A DNA stretch of 64,000 bases from Anagrus nilaparvatae (Eukaryota > Arthropoda > Insecta > Hymenoptera > Mymaridae), in assembly GCA_022575985.1 (NCBI GenBank), contig JAKSXM010000007.1, positions 19,408,501-19,472,500 of the forward strand. Direction: 5' to 3'. Under the pieces are notes generated by a model. That model did not search any database and was not told the origin of the DNA. It saw only the letters and a list, made by a program, of their open reading frames with translations. Numbering within the stretch: the stretch's first letter is position 1; every line of letters starts with the position of its first letter. Positions 31,001-43,000 of this stretch are shown piece by piece. A program made the translations under genes and the position numbers.

Positions 31001-34000
31001 AAGGCATGCTCACTTTATAATTATCAAGCTCAAAAAAACAGGTAAATAAATTACTGTTTTTTCGAAAAAAAACTTTTGATTTCTGCATAAAAATTTTTAA
31101 AAACCGTGGATATCTTAAAAAATATAGAAATATCCATATGATTTTCCCACAAAACGGTAACCCGATTTAAAAAAATTTTTTTTTAAATTTTCAAAAAATT
31201 AAAAAAAAAAATTCAAACGTTGTTTTTATGAAAATCAAAAAATAATTACTTCAAAAATTATGTAATATAACATCTTTGGTTACCGAACAATAATGTAATC
31301 ATTCAAATTTTTAAAGGCCTTCAATTATTGCTCTTTATAGAGAAAATAACATTCTGAACCTTGGTTAGAAATTTTTTATTACAAGTTTTCATCACGATAA
31401 AATTTATTACAAACAGAGATTACGCTAAAAAACAGAAAATATTTGAAATTTTTTTTGTTGAACAATAATTATAATATAGAAATAAATAAAGTTTATTTAT
31501 TTTACGTATTACAAAATATTTTGTTTAATTAATCGTTTTTATTTTTTTATCAGTTCACACACACAACTTTAAATGATAAAAACAAGATAATTTTTGGAAT
31601 ATTTTAAAAATAAAAACAATAAATTAAATTTTAAAAGTTGTAAACGTTATCCACTGCTTAAATTTATTATCAGTTATGAGAATTGACCATATAACTTCTT
31701 TTTTTTAATTTTACATATTTATCTAAAATTCGTTATTCAAAATTTTTATTTATAATATATAATTTATGGTGCTTTACTTAAATTAAATACTCTTCCAATA
31801 AAATTAATTACATAAAAGCAAAAGGATTTTTGGGGTCTGGAGTTTGCTGTGGAGAATCTGGCCAGAATTTCGTGAATCAGATTTTGCTGTCTGCTAATGA
31901 AAATTCCGACTCAATTTTCGGGTTACTCGAAAAATTTTACTGAAATGTCCTTTTTCAGGCAAATTATAGATGTTTCTAGAACGCTTTACAAAAATAGATA
32001 ATAAAAAACAATATAAAGTCCATATAAAATAAATTACTCAAGAAATTCGATAATTTTTATATTGACGCTACTTTTATTATTACAGTGCACGGAGAAAAAT
32101 AACTGTTAAAAATAACAAAAATTGCTGGTTATGTTTACATTATAAAGTTTTGTTATTTTCTGTTGAAATATTTTGTAAATATAACCATGTTTATAGTTAG
32201 AATTACAATATTCTGACTTCATATTTGTAAAATTTACAAATTTTTTTTGTAATTAAAACTAACCCCGTTTTACTAAAATTAACCTTGTAAAATATACAAA
32301 ATATTTTTCTCCGTGTGTTACAGAAATATACTCTATACCGTCAATGATGGGTAGAGCGAAGCTGATCATGTTAAAAAAAAGCAAGAAAAAAGTTTCAGTA
32401 ATTTTTTAATTTTGGGATTTTAAAAGTTTTGATTGGATTGAGTTCAATAATAATTTTTAAGTATAGACCAAAAAGGACATTAAAAATCCACCCCTTATAT
32501 TTTAACCTTGTTATTTGTTTGCTCTTAAAGATTTCAACCAAACCTTTGTTTGCGGAACTTTGTAATTACGTGCTTTTTCCATAATTCAAAAAAAAAAAAT
32601 TTCTCTGAACTCTAATACCCCTCAATTCACTTAATTACCAAATTAATATTATACTCAAGTCAGAATCCGGTGTAAGAGTTTCCGGGTTCGACAACCAGAA
32701 AAAGAAAAAGTTTTCTGTAGGTCTTGTATGTCGCTGAATCCGAATTTGGGGTCCTACTGGGTTAGAAAATAGGAAAATACAGCAGAAACTTTCCATCTTA
32801 TGGGTTTTTTCACAATATTTTGGAACTAATGATCAAATTAATAAGTACCACGTTTTAAGAGTAATTAAATATTGAATTTATTATTTTATCCTGCATCAAT
32901 AAAAGAATATTAGAGCTAATTATTGGTTTTGAAAACTATCTCCAGGGTAAGATAAAATCGGAAAAATATAATGTGAGTTTTTTTCTTTATTTTTCTTTTA
33001 ATCTTGCATTTGAAAAAGTTTTATCTTATTTTAACTTTTATTTAATTTACTGACTCCTATAAGGGGGCAAAAATGGATAAAACTATCTCTGAATTTAACA
33101 GAAAATGAAAAAAAATTATAAATGGTTTGTGTTTTCACATAACCAATGATCATGGACATGTTCACTTATAACACATCAAACGTTCATTTTGGCCCAAAAT
33201 GATTATAATTTTTAAATTATTTTACCTTTTAAATTTGTTTATTTTAAATTCTCTTATTTATACAGTTAGTAAACTGAATCTCCATTTTTGGCCCAAAATG
33301 ATCAATTTTTAATTTGCTGCAAAAATTGTAGTTTTAACATTGAACATGTTTATAAGGAACGAATTTTGATTTAGGCGATTAGAATAATCGACTTAGGCAC
33401 TTAGAATAAACCGGGGTTAGGGACTTAAAATAATTTCTATTTAGTGACTTAGAATAATTTACTTTTAGAGGCTTAGAAAAATTCAAGTTTCTTAAAATAA
33501 TCCAGGTTAAGAGACTTCTAATAATTCGAGTTGAAGGACTTAGAATATTTTTGATTGAAGGTCTTAGAATAATACAGGTTTACAGAATCAGAATAATTTG
33601 GGTTTAGAATCTTAACATCTAGTAAAGGTGATAATTACAAATTATAAGAATATCGATTTTATTTAATAAGCACTAGAATAGCCGCGCGCTCAGCGCGCGC
33701 AGAATAATTATTCTTTTAAATTATTTCTTTATAAAATTAATTTATTTCAAATAAAATTTTAAATACCCGAATCTGTTATAAAATATTTTATTCTGGAGAT
33801 GTATTCCTATGCTGATAAAAAATTCTAATATTTTTATTACTTTCAGGCAAAAGACTTTACAATACAATAATTATCCATTTTATCAGGGCCGAACTATCCT
33901 ATAGGCACATTAGGCCATTTTATTCCTGTTTACGTTATTTTTTCATGCCTGCATGCATAAAAAATTTATTTTTCTGGTTTGCGGCTCGAAAACACGTATT

Positions 34001-37000
34001 TCACATACGCTGAGCGTCCGGCAAAGACGTGTTTTCTTGCCACACCCACTGAAAAATTTTATACGACCCTCGGCCGTAAACAAAGATTGGCCCAAATAGC
34101 AGTTTACCATCCTCGGCTTCGCCTCGGAACGTAATTTATGTGCAATTTGGGCCATCCTTTCTTTTTCTGGTCTAGGATTGTAATATACTATTGGTCTTAT
34201 TATCAAAAGACGGTTTTCATTGTTCATTTTTTTTTTCTACATTGAAAAATAGATTTTAAAGATTAATTTTTGCTCAGCTATTCCAATTTTTATTCAAAAG
34301 ACCTGCTTTAATGAAACTTCATCTCGAAAATCGAATCTATGACTCCTACATTTTCAAAAAACTAATTTAAGAAACTTCAAAATTTACTTATCTTTTTTAA
34401 ATCCCATGATTTGATTTTACCCTAAATATAATTCATTTTAAATTATTATATAATTTCTCCCATAAATCCAATATTATTCTGAAACGAGTTTTGAAAATTA
34501 TATTACCTTTAATTAATATTATTCCCAGTAATTAAGCCCAAATTAGTCTAAGTCCCTAAGTTGAAATTATTTTATTTCCCTGAACTCAAATTATTTTGTT
34601 CCTAAATTAAACTCTTTTTAAGTAACTAAACCCCTTATTTATTATTCTTTTTTCCGAATCAAATTACCTTAATTTCCTAAAATCAAGTTAACCTAATTTA
34701 TTCCCTGTGTCTGGATTATTTTAAGAGCCTAAATCAAAATTCAGAAAAAAATTCTTCTGAGTCCATTTAACCCTTCCTCCTTTAATAGGGCATATTTAAC
34801 CCGTTCTTCCTCCATCAATACACGCAGTTTCACCAAGTGTCTCTCACAATAAAAACACGTCTCATGTTCTTAAAGTTAAATTCTATCTTAAGGTTTAAAG
34901 GGTTCGCAAGAAAATAAACAGAAAAAATTTTTTTTCTCTTTAGTGGCGAGAAAGCGCTTATACCCCGGACGCTACGCGTCCGGCAAAATTTTTTTTTGCC
35001 GTTACTGATGGAAAAAAAATAATATACGACCCTTGGCAATAAAAAAAAATGCCGCGAAATGTAGTTTACCATCCTGGACTTTTCTATAGGTAAAAATAAT
35101 TTCAGATTTAATTATTAATTAATTTAATTAACAACTATCCATTAATTGTTTGAAAATTTTTTCATTTAATTTTTTTTTCATAATAGCACATTTTATGGCT
35201 TTTTAAAAACAATTTTTTTTTTCTTCGTTCTACCTATAAGCCGCGTTTTTAATTTTCTTTCGAAAATAAATATGCGAACATTTAGTATTTTTATGAATTT
35301 TATATAAATAAAACACATTTAAATTTTAACCTCTTTTTCTCTTGGTACCCTTCCTGTGTATATTTTAATTTATAAACAAATAAATAACATATAACCTTTA
35401 ATTTCATTTATTTACAATAATTTTTAATAACCATAGGGTTATAATAGTCTTTAAATTTTAAAAATCAAATTAAATTATTATATTTTTTATACTAAAAATT
35501 ATAATAAATTTTTTTTATATATTAAATTAATAATAAATTATAATTTTTTAAAACTAATTTAAATATAATCGAATATAATCGATTTTAATCCAGCCAATCA
35601 GAAGGCGAATAAAATCTGTGAATAGAACAACTTCACATCATCCATCTATTTTTAATAAAGGGATACCTACTTTTGTATTCTAATTTTTTTGGTCGCGTGT
35701 TCTAGAAAAAGCTAACCAATTATTGAAAAAAAAAAAAAACTGAAATTATGACACTCCGGAATAGACTAGATTTTTAGATTAGGCCAAAACATACTTAATT
35801 TATATTTAAAATTTTTTGCAACGCAAACCAATTTCGTCTCGTGCGCAACTCGAAATACACAAAATCTTCTTCTGCGCATTGCGTTTGCGGTTGCGCACCC
35901 TTTAGCGGCTTTTGTAGATGGGGCCTATTCGGCTGGTTTTACAGACCTCCGTAAACGGATTTAAATTAAAAAACCAATGGATGGCGAGACCTAAAAACCA
36001 TGGTGAGAAACCCATTCTTGTACCCTATTTTTTTTACTATGCTAATTAAACATTATACTAGAGCAAAAAAATAGTATATTTTTAAATGAACCTGAACTTG
36101 GTAATTCTAGAAGCCTCCTTTTTGTTGTGGCAAATACTCATAAGTAGCATTTGATATGTAAGATACTGTTTTTTCGTAATAAAAAATAAAAAAATTGATG
36201 AAAAAATTTTTCATAAAGTCAACAATTTAATTAATCATTGATTAATATAATTCAAGTAATAATAAGTGCATAATATGTCAGAAAGTTTACACAAACTTAT
36301 CTCATACGTCTGGATAAATTTATCAATTAATTTTTACACTAGATTTATATTTCTTTTCATTTTTATTTATTTATAATTATTTTATCTTTAAAACTGAATG
36401 TTATTTGAAGGTGAAAAGCTAAATTCTTTTTTATGATTACTCATTAATAATTATTAATATTTATATTTGCATAAAAACTAATTTAATCACTATTGGTTTA
36501 ATATAGTGCATTAAGTATCAAGGGCGCAAAAGTTTTGGTACTAGTGTGATTACGTGTGCTCGGTGAACCCGGACATAAATTACATGTGTTCACGAGAGTG
36601 TCTAAAGTTTTTCGTTCATGGTACTAACAATATTTTTAGATATCTAGGGGAAAAAAGCCTATTTTCTCCCTTAGGGAATCAGCTTTTTTGCCCGTTATAT
36701 GTAAAACTATGCTTTTTCCCGTGATTTAAAACATAGTTTTACATATAACGGGCATAAAAGCCGTTTCTCTGCAAAGTCAAAACCAATATTTTGTACCTTT
36801 TTAAAAAATAGCTATTTCCCGCCTGGACGTAAAATGCGGGCGTAAAATTTTTTGTGAAATCTTAGCACACGTTTTAAGCCCAATTGGGCAAAAAATAGTG
36901 AAAAGCACCATGGGCTGGCTTCGCTGAGCACTCGTGCTAGTGCTCACGCTAGTGTCTAAAGTTCCATTAATTGTAAATATATAAGGGCCGAGGATGTAAT

Positions 37001-40000
37001 ACACAACAAAAGAATAATGATTAGCAAAAGATCAGTATTTCTTGATATATGTGATTAGATTAGTTTATGTTAAGGTTCGATTATTATTGATAATAATAGT
37101 TTGCGAGCGAAAAAAAATGGTAAAAATAACAAAGACATATATAATAATAAAAATTCAAATATTTAATATCATTCATAATAAGTCAGGTAAAATACAATTT
37201 AACAGGTTTGAGTGTCATATACGATAAAAATAAATACTTCCAAAAAGAAAATATTAAAATTAAATACAATTGACATGATTACATAATATCATTAGGAGAA
37301 TGATACATATAATTGCCTCAATGATATGCATATAATTGTCAAGATTACAGAATATTATTTTCCTGATGATTATAATATCATCAGGTATTATAGGTTTTTT
37401 GGGTCGCTGAATTCAAATCCGGGGTCCGAAGTCGCTGGAAAATAGTGGAAAACCCTTAAATCAGCAAAACTACCCCTTTTTAGGGATTTTATGCAAAATT
37501 TAGAACTGAAGCCAACATGATCAAAATAATGCCATTTTTTCAAATTCGATTACCAAAATATTGAGTTACTTGATACAAGACCAAATATGGGAAATTAGGG
37601 CTAATTATAGGGGAGAAAAACTGCCCCTAAAATAAGCAAAATTACAAATAACATAAGAAAAGACTATTTTTTTAAATTTTTATTTCTGATTCTATGTAGT
37701 ACTTATGATCATGTTATGGTGTTTAACTTTATTTCGATAAATTAACAGTCCCCCAGGGGGTGGAAATGGGTGAAAGCTACCCCCAAATTTAATAAAAAAT
37801 TTTCATTCGTGATTTTTCTTTTGCAAACGAAAAAATAGCAACATATGTGGTACGAAAATTGATTCAACCTCCCCCCCTCTGGGGGTAAAATCCACTCCTA
37901 AATTTGAAAACTATGTAAAACACGATTTTAAACGATATTTTTTTTAACTTTTCAATCCTGGATCTCGTATTTCCTAACATTGTTGTTAAAAATGTTTTTA
38001 AATCAGCAATAAAGTAATTAAATGTTTGCTTGGATATATAATAAAACCTTTGGTTTATATTTTTAATCTAGCTATTAGTGAAGGTGTCTTTCCTATGCAC
38101 TTTAAAAAGTCCATAATAATTCCTATTTACAAATCAGGCAATAAAAAATTAACAACAAACTACAGACCCATTTCCCTTACCTCTAACATAGCGAAAATTT
38201 TTGAAAAAATATTAAAAATTAGATTGGTTAATTATATAACAAAATTTAATTTAATATCATATAAACAGTTTGGATTTCAAACAGTTTTTACGTACAACCC
38301 CTCCAAAAAGGGTAAAAATAGGTGTAATCATGAATTTTCGGCTTTTTTAAATTTTTTCTGGACTTTCAGCTGTAAAACCTTTATAACTTGATCCTTTTAT
38401 TACCTAGACCTCTTAATAAGTTAAAAGTGTAATGTCCATGTAGAATGACCATATTTTTTCATTTCTAACCCTTTAAGGGACGACTACCCTTATGCATAAA
38501 TAATGAAAATGTTTTGATTTTGTATTCTTCACTTTTTACCCTTTATATAGAAGTAGTCACCCCCTAAAGGATTAGAAATGAAAAATTATGGTCAGTCCAC
38601 ATGGACATTACACTTTTAACTGTATTAAGAAGTCTAGGTAATAAAAGAAAAAAGTTATAAAGGTTTTATAGCTAAAAGTCCAGAAAATATTTTAAAAAGC
38701 CGAAAATTCATGATTACCCCTATTTATACCCTTTTTGGAGGGGTTGTACGTAAAAACTGTTGTAAAAATTGTAAAAAGCAATCATTTTTACCCCTAAAAA
38801 ACTTGATAAAATAAAAAAAAAGGTTTTGTAACAGTTTGGTAATTAAAAGTCTAGCTATGTACGAATGGTCCTTAATGGGTTAAGATGCATTGATGTCTTT
38901 ACTGATGATCTACTTGTATTCGAATGAAAAACCTATTATGTACTACTTTTGGAAAATAAGAAATTTTTGTTTCTAATAAATATATTTATAATATATTTTT
39001 TCATTATTCAAGTAGATAATTGGAGGCTTTAATGTACGTGTGACATGAATGCTTTAAATTCAATAAGAAAAAATCAATAATTGAAACTTTTCCTCAAATA
39101 TAAACTTTATTTATTTTCTAAAATTAATGTAATTAATAAACGAGAAATAAGTCTTAATTATTTTAAATGTTTTTTTTTTCAAGCGATCAAATTTGATTAT
39201 GGAATGGAGTTTACATACTGCAGAAAAATCTATAGCTATTGCAACGACAAGAGCAAAACCTGCAATTGTTGCTCTTAATGGCCCAATCACTACGGTGGAT
39301 AAACTTTTGTGTAAAGGTATTGATATAGTGGAACAACGTGTACCTGCAGTTCATCTAGCCCCACAATTAGTAAGTTATTTTATTAATTTTTAATTAAATA
39401 ATTTTATTATGCAAGATTCAGAAAGTTTTACAAAATTTTCATTTTACAGCTAAATTTTTTTTTTTTCAATATTCTTAATAAAAAATTATGAATTTATATT
39501 TCGATTATTTATTCTCAAATATTTATATAAGTTAAAATTAAAGTAACATCATTGGACATTGGTTTAGTACTCCAGTCAAAGCGCGGTGGGGGGGGGGGGC
39601 GTATTTTCACTGGCCAATACGAGATTTGCTCTACTATATGTTTTTTGGGTCGCTGATCACAAAAATCGGGGTCTTTTCCGGGAGATATTTTCGGAACACC
39701 CATGAATTTGCAAAAACTACCCCCAAAAAGTGTTTTTTTTTGTATATACCAGCCACCTGTGCGCTGAAGCGCACCAACCCCCTCAGATTATATTACATGT
39801 TTAATCGAAATAAAACTGTGTTTTAATTCATAAATAAAAACAGTTGTACAGTGGTGCTACGCACCTCGGGCCATAACCCTTTTTGTCTCTCAAAATAATA
39901 TTTTACAATACACGGTGGTCTTCGAGGGACACACGACTTTCGTAAGACATTGGCCAAATTTAAAGTTTTAAATCGGTCTAAATTTTTTTTGAGTATTTAG

Positions 40001-43000
40001 TACAAATATTCAACAATATATTCCCGAAGGTTTTGGCTAAAAACTTCTATGACGAAATTGTGAGTAAGATCGAAAGTAGAATGTACAATAAAATGAGAAA
40101 CTAATTACAAAAAATTGATAAATACAGTCAAAAGTAAAAAATGGGAGAATATATATAGTTGTAAGGATACTAATATAGCTACTAATAATTTCATTGATAC
40201 ACTTAAAAAATCTATTAAAAAATCACAATTTGTAATTAAAAAAAAATTTGTTAAAAGGATTGAGTGGATCACTAAAGGTATAGTAAAATCATGTATAAAA
40301 AAAGAAAAACTTTACTTAGACTGCAGTGAAAAAAAATCCGCTTGCCGCTAGCGGATTTTTTTTTTTGTTTAAACCATTGCAAATGGCTTGAAACGTAAAA
40401 ATAAACCTTGAAAAAATTATTTTTTTGAATTCAAAACTTCATAAGACTGAATTTTAAAGCTCAAAAGTTAAAAAAATCTTTTTAAAAATAAAGATTACTT
40501 ATTTAGCTTTTAAAACTTTTTTAAGTGGAATTATTATTGAAAGGTAATAATAAAAAGTTTAATAAAATATATTTCATTAATTACTAGCTTTAGAAATCAC
40601 CGAACACAGCAGAAAACAACTCCAAACCTAAATTAGACAATTTTGGATCATTTTTAAAATAACCAAATCAGTCTCGTTTTTAATGATTTTGTTTATTACT
40701 AATTATTTTACAGATTTTTTTATTATTTACTTTAATTGTACATATTTTAAAGTATTATTTTTCTGTTAAAAATAATTTTTCTTTTAATTTTTAGCGTCTT
40801 GGAACAGTTAAATATTGGTTTTTTTAAAAATTCATAGACTTGGGATGCTAGCGATCTTACTCGACACAAAAAAAAATTTAACACATCACTTTTGAACACC
40901 TAAATTAAAACATACAAAACTCAACACACAATATTTTTTACACTAATTATTGCACGCGATTTAAATTAAACACAAAATTTTCAGCTCATTTTATTTGACA
41001 CAAATTCAAAACAAAAAACTAAAATTTAATTAGTTTTTACACGATTTGCATAAAAAATTTTTGTGTCGAATAATACGTGTCAAAAAAATTTGTGTTGGAT
41101 TTAAATGTTGTGGAAAAAATAGTGTTAAAAAATAATGCGTGTTGAGTTTTGTGTGTTTTAGTCTTGTGTTCAATTTTTTTCGTGTTGAATAAGATCGCTA
41201 CTGTAGAATTCGAACTCCCTATTTATTTTAATATTTTAATATGCTTTGCAGGAGAAAAATTCATTTTTTAAGTTTTTTAGGGTACCAGTTATGAGGGGAC
41301 CAATTTTTAAAAGTTTTGCAGTCTTCAAGAAAAAATTTTCTGAATAATATTTGCAAGAATTACTTATATATTTTTTCCTCGAGATTTCGTTGAAAGCACT
41401 ATAGTTTTTTTATCTGGGGTTTTCCTTTGCCATAAAATCTTTAGTTTCTATTTTTACTGGCTTTGTCCAATCTTATATATTTGCATTAGTACCCCATTTG
41501 AGCCTAAAGAGTTTGAAATATTTAAAATTATCTTTAATAAATAAATAGATAGGAAAAAACTGCTTAAAAAAATGCGAAATCGTTTCGTCTGAAGATGAAA
41601 ATTCACTGACTTATCAAATTTTTAAGTTATTGTGCTTCAAGTAACGTGTAATTGAGATTGTAGGAGAATTATTGCAAAATCTTTAATTAACGATAACTCG
41701 TTTATTGAAAACCAAAAAGTTTTAGCATTTTTTCGAGTGGTTTTTCCCTGACTATTTATTTATTAAAGATAATTTTAAATATTTCAAACCCTTTAAGCTC
41801 AAATGGGCTACCAATGCAAAATATATAAGATTGGACAAAACCAGTAAAAATAGAAACAAAAGATTTTATGGCTAAGGAAAACAACAGTTAAAAAAACTAG
41901 TGGTTTCATCGAATTTCCGAGGAAAAAATATATAAGTAACTCTTCCAAATATTATTCAGAAAATTTTTCCTTGAAGACTGCGAAACTTTTAAAAATTGGT
42001 ACCCTCATAATTGGTACCTTAAAAAACTAAAGAAATGAATTTTTCTCCTGTAAAGCGTAGTAAAATGTTAAAATAAATAGTGAGTTTGAATTGTACGGGA
42101 AAAATTACTTGGGAATATATCTTTTAGCCCAGTTTATAACATCATTTGAATCTGCTAGAAAAATCTCAAGTCCATGAATTTTTAAAAAACCCAAATATTT
42201 AACATTTGAACTGCTCTAAGACGTTAAAATAAATTAAAAGAAAAATTATTTTCAACAAAGATATTACTTTAAAATGTATAAAATTAAAGTAAATAATAAA
42301 AAATCTGTAAAAAAATTAGTAATTATCAAAATCATTAAAAACGAGACTGATTTGGTTATTTTAAAAATGATCCAAAATTGGTTAATTTAGGTTTGGAGTT
42401 GTTTTCAGCTGTTTTTGGTAATTTCTAAAGCTAGTAATTAATGAAATATATTTTATTAAACTTTTTATTATTACCTTTCAGATAGGCCTAGGCCTTTCAA
42501 TAGGCCTCTAAAATAATTCCACTTAAAAAAGTTTTAAAAGCTAAATAAGTAATCTTTATTTTTAAAAAGATTTTTTTAACTTTTGAGCTTTAAAATTCAG
42601 TTTTATGAAATTTATGAGTTCAAAAAAATAATTTTTTCAAGGTTTATTTTTACGTTTCAAGCCATTTGCAATGGTTTAAACAAAAAAAAAATCCGCTAGT
42701 GTCAAGCGGATTTCCGCTAGCGGTAAATGGAATTCCGCTAGCGGCAAGCGGAATTCTGCTAGCGGCAAGCGGAAATCCGCTAGCGGCAAACGGAATTCCG
42801 CTAGCGGCAAGCGGAATTTTTTTTTAGTGTGGTGTAAAGATAAAAAAAATGAAAATAAAGAAAAGGCTTATAAAAAATATAAAATCCTTTTGAAAACCAT
42901 CATTGATAAAGCCAAAAATAAATCTCTTAATAATGAAGCCAACTTAGTAAAAACTAATACCAAAAAATTTTGGGAATTTGCAAATAAAAAATTAACGGGT

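Larger units (their letters stand above)
28064..39183 (+). other. Lsd-1 intron 1, 11.1 kb, transposon-rich
   Basis: Holds MITEs (28667, 32088), three copies of the GGCCCAAAT repeat, two 25-bp minisatellite blocks, a LINE fragment (38003) and a 480-bp inverted-repeat element (38280). The stretches 30100-32080, 32320-33330 and 35100-36680 show AT-rich DNA and unclassified old repeats only. Confidence 0.7.
40324..42827. mobile_element. Giant foldback element, 2504 bp, CCGC-hairpin ends
   Basis: Ends CAGTGAAAAAAAATCCGC (40324) and complement (to 42827), with TG on both sides (40322-40323, 42828-42829). The arms are ~1.1-1.2 kb of near-matching inverted repeat around a ~190-bp spacer (about 41560-41745). 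The left end has one small CCGCTAGCGG hairpin; the right end has several in tandem. The left arm carries a 352-bp MITE-like segment absent from the right arm. No ORF. Small relatives are at 50538 and about 3520. Confidence 0.88.

Noticed and set aside
33943..34227. 94-codon minus-strand frame
   Set aside because: Spans the GGCCCAAAT interspersed repeat; frame not shared by the other copies in the same way.
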